DNA of 64,000 bases from Hermatobates lingyangjiaoensis (taxonomy: Eukaryota; Arthropoda; Insecta; Hemiptera; Hermatobatidae): positions 3,782,001 to 3,846,000 of the forward strand of contig JAPFBL010000255.1 of assembly GCA_026182355.1 (NCBI GenBank). Reading direction: 5' to 3'. This document shows positions 48,001 through 58,899 of the stretch, piece after piece. How positions within the stretch are numbered: position 1 is the first letter of the stretch; each line of letters begins with the position of its first letter. The position numbers and the translations under genes were made by a program. The notes below the pieces were generated by a model, which saw only the letters and a list, made by a program, of their open reading frames with translations, was not told the DNA's origin and searched no databases.

Positions 48001-48720
48001 AAGCTTTGTCATTTAAAGATTTCCTGTGTTTTTGAATGAAAATGACAGGACGAACAGAAGAACAAGGGGGCACGTTAATGAGCTGACAGCTATGAATTGC
48101 CTGTTATGGAGATTGACTAGACTAGAAGAGAACAGATCCACCTCTTCAACTGACATGATCAACTTCAGAAAATAAGAAAAATATAAAGCATATGTATGCA
48201 TATTTTATTTTATCTATTTTATAATGCATATATATATTAATGTAATATTAAAAATAATGATAAATACTTCAATTTATTATCGTTAAAAGATTTATATTAT
48301 TTAAATTCAAAAACTGCATTACGGAAAATAAATGAAAAATAAAAATAACTAAGGATGTAGAATGTACTTTTTAAGTGCACCTGATTTAGTAACTACTGGT
48401 GCTCAACAACAATAACTTATACAATCGAAATAAACTTTCGCTAATTTAATATTACTTTTCACATCGATAAAAATGAAAAAGCAGTCTAGGGATTAAATAG
48501 ATTTGAACCACTTTGATGAAAATGATGAAAGAGGGTAGCTGCAGTAAGGAGGAGAGGCCATTGTCCATGAATACATTTTTTTACTAAGTCCCCAAAATAT
48601 CATAATCTTACATTATTGCAATTTTAGTTCACATTTCTTAAAACCAAACTGTAAAAACAGGTTCTGTGTAGATTAAAAACCACAACCATCAAGTGAAATG
48701 GAAATTATGCATTTATAAGA
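45055..48720. other. AT-rich sequence without recognised gene
   Basis: No motif-bearing frame and no clear repeat. 45700-45920 is extremely AT-rich. Confidence 0.5.
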
Positions 48721-48728
48721 TAATAAAA

Positions 48729-48872
48729 AGATTTCACATAAACACGTGAAATAACAATCAATGATCAAACCACAATAAGAAATGGGAAAACAAGACGAAG
48801 ACCGCTTGTTACAGTTGAAAGATCTTAGTCTTGTTTTCCCATTTCTTATTGTGGTTTGATCATTGATTATAT
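48729..48872. mobile_element. Hairpin element, 41-bp perfect arms (family C)
   Basis: 48756-48796 and 48828-48868 are exact reverse complements. The 31-base loop carries GAAGACCGCTTGTTACAGTT then GAAAGATCTTA, the core of the CTGACGAAGAC..GAAAGATCTTAG motif. Outside the left arm is TTTCACATAAACACGTGAAA, shared with 23.88 and 56.25 kb. This is the cleanest copy of the family, so probably the youngest. Confidence 0.75.
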
Positions 48873-49129
48873 GACAATAATTGTTACATCATTAACAAGG
48901 TTGACGGCCAACAGAATGTCTCCAGGTTTATGAAATAATTTTCTTTGAATATTCTATTTTATCTTGATTACAGGGAATGTTTCAATTCTGATATTGTACT
49001 GTTTTAATTTGTCGCATGTGCTACCTATGTTTCCGAGTCTATGCTATATCGGAGCTCCTGAACAATGTTTTATTCATGATTATTCGAGTAGGGATCTTAT
49101 GGGATTAACTGGCTGGCATTGCACATGCT

Positions 49130-49290
49130 CAGACCCAACAGCTTTACATTATATCCCTGGGTGATAGTCCTCACGAGATTTTCTATTTCCCACACTGGAA
49201 TAGAGTTATTCTTTCGATTCGAATTCTGAAGTGTCTATCATAGTGAGAGCACTCTAACCACCATAACAATCCACCTCACTCCTAAAAGAG
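49130..49290 (-). mobile_element. tRNA-like SINE head (family 2)
   Basis: On the minus strand GTTATGGTGGTTAGAGTGCT resembles an A-box region (TGGTGGTTAGAGTG). AATTCGAATCG (49225-49215) resembles a B box. The body continues with a variant of the AGATTTTCTATYTCCCACAC block. Spacing between the boxes is about right for a tRNA-derived promoter. It is not a functional tRNA; no acceptor stem pairs. Confidence 0.5.
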
Positions 49291-49299
49291 GAAAGCTTG

Positions 49300-52200
49300 A
49301 AGAACTACAAATACATTAGACTGACTGTGCATGAACATGTTTCTAATACTTCTGCGATGATAAATATGGTTTACATCACCGTAGTCAAAAGAAATCTTCT
49401 CAATTACAGGTACATCAGAGAACATACTATACTATATATCAATGTGGAACACCTTTAACAAGTTTATGAAAGTTATCAAAACTGAAAAATGATAATATTA
49501 ACAGTGTAATAAAAGGAAATTCAGAATTATGCCATTTATCTTCAACTGGAGATCAAAGTTCTGACTTAAAAAGTCACAACTGGATATAATCCTCGTCTAT
49601 ATCACTTCACTGGATATAAGTGAAGTGTATATTATAAAACATTTTCAATACTCATAACTTTTTGATTGTTTACATAAACCAAAGAATCCTAGAAGAAACG
49701 AAATATTGATCAATAGCCAACGAGATTTTACTTTTTATGTATGGTGCAGTATAGTGTAATTAGGGATTCCAATGATACATTCAAATATTGAAATAGAAGT
49801 GTTTTTGTATTTAAGAGATGGAAAGTTTTGTGCATAATATCACTTGCATCCATAATGGTGCATAAATTAGATTATTATATACTCTAGTTAAATAAAATAT
49901 CCAAATCAGTACCAAACTTTGTCCCTGCAAGACAGTCATGGCTGAATACCTGTATATTGGATAATTAATTAGTGACTGAAGGTGACGTTGAAAACTTTCA
50001 GAACGATCCCGTACAAACCATTGCACAAATATTCAGACTGCTGTAATGGTGCAAAGCTACAAAAGAGAGTAGTAACCCTAAAATATACCAAGGAGTCGAT
50101 GCTAAAGTCAAACAGCTGTGTCAACACATCCCCACAGTTAAATTCTGACAGCAGTCAAAACTTAGAAGCCGACCACTAGATGTTAAGTCGGCTCAAGTAA
50201 AGCAAAGGTTCTCTTTACGAGACACACTGGATCTCCAATTTCGTTTAATACGGTATAAAGTGAACCTAAAATATTTAAAGCGGCTTTACTCGGGCTTCTT
50301 TTTGAATTTGTCGATTATATTATAATATTGACAGACGACTCCTGATTAGCCACAATTTCGGGATTTGTAACACCTAAAAATGTTGGCCAGCAGAGACAGG
50401 CTGTTGTAAACGACTAAACTGTTTGTAATACTTAAATAATTGGCTATTCAAATACAGACCTACAGAAAATCTTAAAAAATCAAATCCATCTGATTTTTTA
50501 CAAACTTAATTTCAAATATTTGAACGAACTGAAGATATTTCCATATTATACTTAATTCTAATATTCTATTTATAATAATATTCTAATTATATTTCATTAA
50601 ATCAAAATATGTGTAATACGAACTGAGCGAGGGATAAAAAAAGAAATTAAAAAAATTGCTCTTATATAAGAGATTTGTCTGTTATTATATCGTTAGAGGG
50701 TGTGGAAGGAATGCTTTGTTGGCTTGTCGAATAGTACTACTCAACTCTGCAAGGTTCTCAAGCGTTAGGTACCGCAAAGGGCTTGCTTTATCACCTAGAC
50801 ATCATAGGTAGAAAAGCACCGATTGAAGGTCGGTCATACCACATTGACCAAATACTAACCCCTTACTAGAAAGGACTTGCAGCAAGAGGCTTTGGTGGTG
50901 CTGCATATTTAGGAGGAATGCACCTTACTCTAAGGGCCCACAAATCACTACAGAGTTGTTACGTTAAATATATCTTCTTATTTTAGAAGAGAGGCCTTCC
51001 TATTTATTTCTTATGGTCCAGAAATCACTAACACTACCATCGAACACGACTTTGATGCCGCTACAGAGTTCTTACATCATACATGTTTTTATATTTTTTA
51101 AAACTTGTGGAATGAAAATGGACATACAGTTTCGAGTTTTAAAACAACGTTCATAAAGTTATTCATGTTTTGTTGTGGTTTTATAACAATTCAAAGCTAC
51201 GTTATTTAAAGAACTATGCCAACCAAAATACTAATCGGGCGACTAGCCTCTGGAAGGAGGAATGATGTCTACAAATGTGATTCGTTTTAAAAAATAAAAG
51301 ATCATTTAGAATTACTTAATTTAGTAATTAACAATATTAAATCAACTATTTTAAGTTAAAAAAACAGTGTTAGTCAACTTAAGGATATTTAAACATACAA
51401 ATCAAATTTGTATTTAAACAATTTAAATGAAAGTCAATTTATGTCTTCAATCATTTTAAAGACTTATGCCTCCGAAAAGTATACATATTAAATACCAATG
51501 AATGTAAAAAATATACTTGAACCTTTTTATATGTGATAAATATGGTCCTCAATATTACACATGAAAATGTACTTCATGTATAATGAACTACTGAATCTAT
51601 TGAAAGAGAAAGATCGGCTACAGACCTAAAATGAGGAAGAATAATTGATCAAATAAATATTGAACTTTTTAATTATTTATTTTTGTACTACACACAACTC
51701 AACTTTATGGAAACTACTTCTGTACTTTGTTAATTCCTTTGATGAATACAGTCATACCATCAATAACAGTTGAAATATGTAATATATAATTTATAACATT
51801 ATATATAATAAAATATGTATATATGGCCATAAACAATGAGGAAACATAATGAAAATATTATGATAGTTTAGGATATTATCTATTTGAGAAATAAAACGAA
51901 CAATTAAATGAATTAGAGGAAATGTACAAAAGTATCTTAAAAAAAGCATTTAATAGAAGGATATACAATCGATTAAAAAATATGTATCTACAATAAGAAA
52001 TAAAGTCAGAAGTAATAGTTCGAATAACCTTCTGAAATTTGTTATTTATTGAAAATGATTTCACACAACTCGATAATAATAAAGAATAGCCAAGGACGAA
52101 AAAACAAAAGGATCTTGTAATGGAGTACATTTCTTGTATACTCTTATAAATTATAAACGTATTGTGACAGAGAAGTCATCCAGTCACGTGCACTGGCTTT

Positions 52201-52440
52201 GTCGAAGTTTTATTTCCGTATAAAAAGATTATCTTGATATTCCGTCATCTTGATCGCTTCGTCAGAGTTAAGCCGAACTTTCCCTTCAAGTAATATTATC
52301 TCAAACACCTGAACGTAAGTTTAATTCCTACAGGGAAGCTTTTTGAAAGCTCTTTTGCATTGCGTGTAGGGATTTATTTTGTTTTTTTTTGTTTTTTGTT
52401 TTTTGTTTTTGTTTTTGTTAATGAAGCATATAATAATATA
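49300..52440. other. AT-rich sequence; GC-richer block at 50.7-51.1 kb
   Basis: 50690-51090 is GC-richer. It contains a short internal echo (AAATCACTACAGAGTTGTTAC near 50946, shortened; and CGCTACAGAGTTCTTACAT near 51059), suggesting a diverged tandem pair or old repeat. No frame of note elsewhere. Confidence 0.4.
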
Positions 52441-52485
52441 CTTATATTATATATATATATTATATATGTATATAATACATCCAAT

Positions 52486-53775
52486 TTTTGAGCAGTTAAG
52501 TCACGTAAATTCTAGAATTCAGTAATTTTTGTAACCCTTTAAATCCTATGTACTTTATTTTTCTACATAGTCACCTTTTAGCTCCATATATTTAGTCCAG
52601 CGTTTTTCTAATTTTTTTATTCCCTTCAAATAATACTCAAAGCTCTCAAAATATGCGTTTGTTTCGGTAATGACTTGTTCATTCGACTCAAATCTCTTAC
52701 CGCACAGCCATTTCTTTAGGTTTGGAAACAGAAAATAGTCGCAGGAGGTTAAATCAGGAGAATATGCTGGATGGGGTAGCAGTTCGTACCCCAATTCGTG
52801 GATTTTGGCCATCGTGACTAGACAAGTGTGCACACGTGCATTGTCTTGATGGAACAGCACTTTCTTCTTTGCCAAATGTGGCCATTTTTGCTTCAAATCA
52901 ACGTCAAATCTGTTCAAAAGCTTTGAATAATATTCACCCGTGATCGTTTTACTTTTCTCGTGGTAATCGATGTGAATGACACGACGTGCATCCCAAAAAA
53001 CTGTGGCCATGTCCTTGTTGACGACAGACTCTGGCTTTCTTTGGTCCATGTTCACCCACAGTAACCCACTGTTTCGATTGTTCCTTGGTCTCTGGCGTGT
53101 TGTGATGGATCCATGTTTCGTCCACAGTAACAAAAAGGCGCAAAAATTCGTTTGGATTACGGCTGAACATCGCTAAACACTCTTTTGAAGTGGTCACACG
53201 ATTGCGCTTATGGTCAAGTGTGAGCAATCGCGCCACCCATCTCGCGGAGACTTTTTTCATGTCCAAATACTCGTGTAAAATATGATGTACAATTTCAGTT
53301 GAGATGCCTACAGCATGAGCCAACTCTCGTACTTTCAGTCTCCGATCATCCAATATCATTTCATGGATTTTAAGTGACGATTTCCGGCGTGATCACTTCT
53401 TTTGGTCGACCTGAATGTTCGGCATCACTAGTGCTGGTACGACCACAACGGAACTTTGTAAACCACTTCTTAACCATTGAAATTCATGGTGCCAAGTCCC
53501 CGTAGTATTTATCAAGTCTTTCCTTAGTTTCAGTGATGGATTTTTAACGTAAAAAGTAATGCTTAATCAGCACACGAAATTCACTTTTTTTCCATTTTCG
53601 TAAAAATACACGAGGTTGTCTGCTTTGAATGACTATCAAACACCGCCAGCACGTGGTAGCTGCCTCATAATTAGATAGTTGTCCACTAATAGATTACAGA
53701 TGACGGCAGCACTGTTGCACTTATAGTAACTGCGCGGGAAATTCAAAAAGGTCACTGACTTATCAATCCGCCCTA
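52486..53775 (-). mobile_element. Mariner DNA transposon, inactive
   Basis: On the minus strand the element starts AGGGCGGATTGATAAGTCAG (from about 53774), and the other end reads GTGACTTAACTGCTCA, an eroded inverted version of the same terminal repeat. A TA dinucleotide lies next to the 5' end, as expected for mariner target sites. The element is about 1.29 kb, the normal size for mariner. It lies next to a short (TA)n stretch at 52440-52475. Confidence 0.8.
52555..53594 (-). pseudogene. Mariner transposase with frameshifts and stops
   Basis: Nearly the whole transposase can be followed in three pieces. The start is the ATG at 53594, followed by MEKK, then a frame change to EFRVLIKHYFLR and MVKKWFTKFRCGRTSTSDAE, with two in-frame stops. 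A second frame (to 52949) gives the helix-turn-helix region (KVRELAHAVGISTEIVHHIL) and VTVDETWIHH with the first catalytic aspartate. After a frameshift near 53050 the last piece carries MATVFWDARRVIHIDYHEKS, FHQDNARVHT with the second aspartate, and HPAYSPDLTSCDYFLFPNLK with the third. Exactly 34 residues separate the second and third, the D,D34D signature of mariner. It ends GDYVEK before TAA at 52555-52557. Catalytic residues survive but the frame is broken, so it cannot make an active protein. Confidence 0.9.
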
Positions 53776-53779
53776 GTAG

Positions 53780-54850
53780 CATGTTCTAACCTAGGTCACT
53801 ATAAATATATGATTAGTGCAAAACTTGATAAAGGTATCAATACTGGAATTGTGGCTGTACGTAAAGCCCACAGTTGCTGGAGGAATTCATAAATATTACT
53901 CTTCCCATGCCATGACCAAAAACTATTCTATTCCGAATTTAATGAGAAAAGTGAAAAGTTGGTGACTTGAAATCAGTCCATATTTCCTGGGGCTAATAAC
54001 AAAAGAGTAAACTTTTTTTTACAGAAAAATAACTAGTCAAGAAATTTAATTTGACGATATTGGTTTAAATGCTTAGGGCAAAAAAGTACCATCCAAATGA
54101 ACAAATAATTGTACAAGTGCAAGATCAAAAGTTTTTTAAAATTCCATTTGTTTAAGGTGCAAGGGATGAAAAAAGTTTTGAAAAGACAATTACCTGAAGT
54201 AATTCTGGTTGGTATTTTTTTTTAATAAAAAAGAGGTAAACCTTGTTTTCAGTTCTGAAAATGAAGATTCCAAAAGAATCACAAAGTATCTTGTATATCC
54301 AATACAGTGTAGAGACTGTGATATAGTTTATAATGCAGAAACAAACCGTTTATTAAAAGATAGCTTTTGTATACATACGTAATTCTTAAGGTTAAATAAG
54401 ATTAATGCCACTGCTTTGGCAGCAGATAGTATTAATGAAAGCCATGATTTTTAGTTCAATGAATTAAGGATTGCTTTTAAATAACACAAAGAAGAGTTAC
54501 GAATTTATTAAGATTTAAGAAGATTTATTAATAATTTATTTATAAGAATTAAGAATTTAAATAGTATTTATTCATGTGTTTTATGTTTTGACAGTTGTGT
54601 AAAGTTTCCGTTTCAAAATTCAGCACAAATAAAGTTAAAACTTGTTATCTGTAAACCTTTGAAAAATAATAGTTCTCTGTTTCTTAATTTCAGAATTCCA
54701 CACTTCTGTAAGTTCACACGTTGTAGTCTAGGAAATTTACATTTTTAACGTTATATACATTGTAAGTTTTTATTTTATGATTTCTCTCTAATTATCAATC
54801 TGTTGATTGATAAATAATTTCTTATATTTTCCATTGTATTATATCCTTAT
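53780..54850. other. AT-rich sequence without recognised gene
   Basis: No frame or repeat of note. Confidence 0.5.
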
Positions 54851-54856
54851 TAGAAA

Positions 54857-54920
54857 GATTTCAAATAGAACCGAAACGCCCGCTTTAAAAGTCATTTGAA
54901 CCTGGAAAATCGACCAACTC
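54857..54920 (+). mobile_element. Family B element
   Basis: AAAGATTTCAAATAGAACCG, AAACGCCCGCTTTAAAAGTC, ATTTGAACCTGGAAAATCGA. Same order as the copies at 23.3 and 36.1 kb. Confidence 0.5.
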
Positions 54921-55017
54921 GTGATAATAATTTTGTATTCTATAGTTTACTGTAGATAATTTTGTTCATTATATTTGTAGCCTAAGATCATTCAACTAAT
55001 TAATTGGTCTTAGTCAG

Positions 55018-55090
55018 AGTCAGATGATGAAAACTGATCTGTGGCTTTGAAAAAGACAGTTTTTAAGTCGAAAGAGCGGCCAGATTCCGA
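55018..55090 (+). other. Hammerhead-like motif variant
   Basis: GATGATGAAAACTGATCTGT leads to a short stem-loop (GAC, AGTTTTTAA, GTC) and then GAAAGAGCGGCC. The stem followed by GAAA is the same layout as families A to C, in a different sequence context. Confidence 0.35.
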
Positions 55091-55139
55091 ATGGAATACC
55101 GAAATTATCAGTCGATTTTTATTTCACACATACATTTCT

Positions 55140-55159
55140 AATATATATATATATATATA
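55140..55159. repeat. (TA)n tract
   Basis: TA repeat at the tail of the minus-strand family B copy that follows. Confidence 0.95.
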
Positions 55160-55240
55160 ATGAAAATCGGTCAATTCTTCAAGTTCAAATCAAACTTTAT
55201 AGCTAACGTTTCGGTTTGATTTCAAATCTTTTTCATGGAC
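55160..55240 (-). mobile_element. Family B element with (TA)n tail
   Basis: On the minus strand AAAGATTTGAAATCAAACCG, AAACGTTAGCTATAAAGTTT, GATTTGAACTTGAAGAATTG, ACCGATTTTC, then (TA)n. It contains GATTTGAAATC, a small hairpin, just before AAACCGAAACG. Confidence 0.55.
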
Positions 55241-56174
55241 CGAATATTAATAAAGAAAAAGAGAAAGCTGTGGACTATTGCATTTCAGGATTAAAGTAAG
55301 CACATTCTTACAAACATTACAAACAGAACCCCATTAAAGTTAAACACAACTATTCATCTTGTAGAACCAAATTTTTTTATTCAACTGCTTTATTTCGATT
55401 AGTGTTTTCATTTCAGCCAACGATTTCAACAATCAAATAAATAAGTTATTAAAAAAAACACTATATCTGCAGAGAAGATAAACGATCTGGAGCATTATCC
55501 TGCTGGAGTTTTTGTTGATAATCCAGTTTGAGAAGTCACCCCCAATTCACTGAAACTCTTTGATGGTGGTGCACTTTATTCCGTCTATTTTTATTCTTTA
55601 ATTTGAAGAGCCTCTCATAGGGGTCAATTATTTTTAGCTCAATATTGTATTTATTTAACTTTTGAATGAAACATATGTAAATTGAAATATTTTTCTACTG
55701 TTAATTACAATAAAAACATTCGTAAAAGAAAATAAAAAGTAAAATTAAAAAAAATGTTGACATAGAGTTGAATGAAACTATTGCATATTAAAAAAAAAAC
55801 TAAGGCATTTGGCGTTGGTCCAAAGCTTGAGAGGCTTTTTGTTAAATTTAGAGTTGGTAGACTGCTTTGTCCGTAGGGGTAGATCAGTTAACGAGTTTTC
55901 AAAATCCATGTAGAGATATTGCTAAATGTGAAAGAGTGGGAGACTTGGCCCATAGAAATACTCACCTTTGAAAGGATCAATGCATTCTCTGAGCGCTAAT
56001 TTATTAGCTCAGTGCAAATTTTCATTCTTTCTATTATTGCAACAAGTAATAGCCAGATAATTTTAGACGGAATTATGCAATTAGTACATGGGTATCGAAA
56101 CGTATTTAAGCATGGGCTTAGATAATGTAAGCAGATAATAATACATCTATCTCGACATTATATCATATTTTGTC

Positions 56175-56323
56175 CAACCGTGGACTCTGACGAAGACCGC
56201 TTGTTACGGTTGAAAGATCTTAGTCTTATTTTCGCATATCATATTGTGGTTTTTATCATTGATTGTTATTTCACGTGTTTTTGTGAAATCTTTTATATAT
56301 ATATAATATATATATATATATAT
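56175..56323 (+). mobile_element. Half hairpin element (family C) with (TA)n tail
   Basis: GACTCTGACGAAGACCGCTT, GTTACGGTTGAAAGATCTTA, then the right arm (CATATTGTGGTTTTTATCAT, TGATTGTTATTTCACGTG) and a (TA)n tract. The left arm is missing. Confidence 0.65.
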
Positions 56324-57089
56324 GAACAAAAGCCGATTCTCCCGTGACTTGATATAAGTCTCTACATACAAACGATTTTTTTTTCTAACTCATTTGATGA
56401 TTGTACATTATTAATATACAAAAACCCAAAACTTACTAGTGATAAAATTTGATTTACAAAGGTGGCATTAAAACATACTTATAGGATTAAAATCAACTTA
56501 AAACAAATGTTAATATTAAACATATAATCTACCGTCTTACCTCGTACATTACTGCCGTAGCTGTCGGACCGGTTTCGGGTGTCACCCATTTTCAACACGA
56601 ACTGATCTAATGAATCCTACCTATCTGTTTATATAACCTACCTACTATCCCAATGCTGCCTAGATTTTATTAGTTACTTAATTTACCACCACTTTATTTT
56701 TATTTATTTTATTATTATATTAGTTATTATTATAATATTGACGAAATATTTTATTATATTATATTGACGAAATAATAATATTTTATTATTAAGACTTGAG
56801 TCTTCAGATTTCATTTTTTATCTCTATAGATGACATCACCATTTATATTCTTTAGTGTTACCATTGTTGGCATTATATACATCGTCAGTTATCTGATTAT
56901 CACAATCACAAACGTATCAATTTAACCCTTCCTCTTAACAAAACTTACTATTTAGTTCCACAATATTTTAGGACTTGCATTACACAAATATGTCATAGAT
57001 AAATTAATAGACCTAGTAAAAAGTTGAAAACTTAGGTGGTGAAATTTGAGTACATATTTACAATTACTACCGTGTTTATATAGTCAGTT

Positions 57090-57215
57090 CAAGTGTGACT
57101 CTGTCGAAGACGATTGGTTTTGGTTGAAAGATGTTAGTCCCATTTCTGAAATTTTTACTGTGGTTTATACATCGATGTATATAACAATATTTCACAATAA
57201 ACACGTGAAATAAAA
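57090..57215 (+). mobile_element. Family C copy, diverged
   Basis: GTGACTCTGTCGAAGACGAT, TGGTTGAAAGATGTTAGTC, a TACTGTGGTTTATACATCG arm, then CACAATAAACACGTGAAATA. It runs head to tail with the next copy. Confidence 0.55.
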
Positions 57216-57411
57216 ATCAACGTAAAATTCTGCGCCAAATAAATGGTCCTCAGAAGAGTTACTATGAATTGGTAACGCTTCTATATTAGCCAATAGAAGA
57301 AACCGTAGATAATAGGGTGAATGTACCCTTAAATTATTGGCTGGTTGATATCTCTGCCTATATTATTATAATAAATAAGTAGCCTAATACGAACAAGTCA
57401 CCTATCAAGAT

Positions 57412-57605
57412 TCCAAAATAAACACGTGAAATAAAAATCAACGTCTAAACCACAGTAAGAAATCTTAAAAATGACTAAGATCTGTCAACCAAAACACGAG
57501 GTCTTCATCAGTATCAGCTTGACTCTGATGAAGACCACTTGTTATGCGTGTAAGATCTTAGTTTTTTCTGATTTATTTCTGTGGTTTAAACGTTGATATA
57601 TAAAC
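57412..57605. mobile_element. Full foldback family C copy
   Basis: The left arm (ATCAACGTCTAAACCACAGT, AAGAAAT) and right arm (ATTTCTGTGGTTTAAACGTT, GAT) are inverted. Both halves carry the core: TGACTCTGATGAAGACCACT on the plus strand and a mirrored GAGGTCTTCATCAGTATCA. Confidence 0.65.
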
Positions 57606-58099
57606 GTAAAAACCACAGTATCTTTTTTGAATTGAAATAATATCTTTTAAACAGTAATAGTCTTCTTCGAGTAACAAACAGAATTTAATTTGTAATTGTT
57701 ATTGAACCTTGATCTTCATTTAAAATTCTTATACCTTTGTGTGATGTATATACTGAAACAAAAAAACACTGAAGAAACAACAAAAACTCACAAGGGCATT
57801 TCGTCCATCTTCACTGTCCATTCATTATGTCGTCATTGTTGCCAAGGATAGAAACAACTTAGTCAGATGTTGTTTTGTGTTTTCTTTTCTGTAAATTTGT
57901 TTAGTCCATTTGAATCGTTCCCAATAGGAGACAGTTTTAGAGACTTTAGAAACATTCAGGGCACAGTCTTCCTTTCAAACAAGTTTCAATGTGCATTTTA
58001 ACTATTTCTACTTTAGTAATGTCTTACTACTCTTTTCCAGTTCTTCAATTGCTTACTCTCAGCTTCTGATATTTGACAAACAATATCGACAAGAATACT

Positions 58100-58150
58100 T
58101 GTATTCACTTAAAACATGTTTCGGTGTCTTAAACCATCATTAGGTACATA
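58100..58150 (-). other. Hammerhead-like motif downstream of PLE relic 3
   Basis: On the minus strand CTAATGATGGTTTAAGACAC then CGAAACATGTTTTAAGTGAA. This is CTAATGA for CTGATGA, one T, the stem GGT with ACC, then GAAAC. It lies about 100 bp after the C-terminal end of the relic at 58.2-58.5 kb in the same orientation, the position expected for a 3' motif of that element. Confidence 0.5.
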
Positions 58151-58204
58151 AATTTAACATATTTTAGAGGATAAGATAAAAATTTACAAATTATTATTAT
58201 CATG

Positions 58205-58505
58205 TTAATGATTTTTTAAAAATGAGCCTGCATTGATTGCAAATACTGCGGGTATGGATTTCCAATTTGCTCTTTTTCAAAGTATTGTTTCCAGGATCAA
58301 ATCCATGTAATTTTAACCTATCATAAAATTCATTGGATTGTTTAGTATTAGCTACATACTTGATTGAGCAGTGCTTCGATTAAACGAAGACATTTTTGAT
58401 GTTTGTCTCTTGTTATGATGGTTGTGTTTCTATGTGCTTTTGTCCATCTATTTTTGTTTCGTCGACTTGGATAGCGTGATCTTCTAATGTACCTGCAAAG
58501 GGATA
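58205..58505 (-). pseudogene. Possible Penelope-like C-terminal relic (no. 3)
   Basis: On the minus strand one frame gives AGTLEDHAIQVDETKID. Another over the same DNA gives RWTKAHRNTTIITRDKHQKC then LRLIEALL, resembling the HAI..IDW..AKI..R...RR.IEAL segment at the end of GIY-YIG nucleases in Penelope-like elements. A later frame reads KQSNEFYDRLKLHGFDPG. No single frame is open, so several indels are needed. The GIY and YIG halves are not visible. Orientation and the ribozyme-like motif downstream support the call. Confidence 0.4.
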
Positions 58506-58529
58506 CATTGTTAATCTTTTAGAAAGTGT

Positions 58530-58890
58530 TGGGGGGTCAGGTTAGCCCAGTGGTTAACGTACTCGCCTCTGAACTGGTAGGTCCTGCGTTCTATCCCCAC
58601 CTGTCTCTCGATTTATTCACGCGGGAGGTGAATAATTCTGAGCATGTTGTTCCTCGGAGAAGACATTAAGCTGTTTGTCCCGAGACTGTACGATGTCAGG
58701 TACTCGTTAAAGATCTCTACTCTAAATACACTTGAGTTAAGCAAAATTTAGGACTCTCAATGTAGAATCAACAGGTAATGTGGCTCGGCCATTACTAAAA
58801 TGGGTGCCAAATAATAAATGAGCCACAATTTACGTCTCTAGAACAACACTAAAAGGTGAAAGCCTTATAAGTGTGGCCGTTGGAAAACAA
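58530..58890 (+). mobile_element. tRNA-derived SINE
   Basis: TAGCCCAGTGG (58543-58553) fits an A box, and GCGTTCTATCC (58586-58596) fits a B box, at tRNA-like spacing. Together they form an internal RNA polymerase III promoter. The body contains CTCGGAGAAGACATTAAGCT and CTGTTTGTCCCGAGAC. The tRNA-like fold is imperfect and the sequence continues well past a tRNA length, so it is a SINE, not a tRNA gene. It sits directly beside PLE relic 3. Confidence 0.7.
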
Positions 58891-58899
58891 TATTTAGTA

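Noticed and set aside
52976..53176. Plus-strand frame of 66 codons
   Set aside because: Antisense shadow of the mariner transposase.
58530..58605. Functional tRNA gene
   Set aside because: A and B boxes are present, but acceptor and anticodon stems do not pair well and the repeat continues for about 300 bp, as in a SINE.
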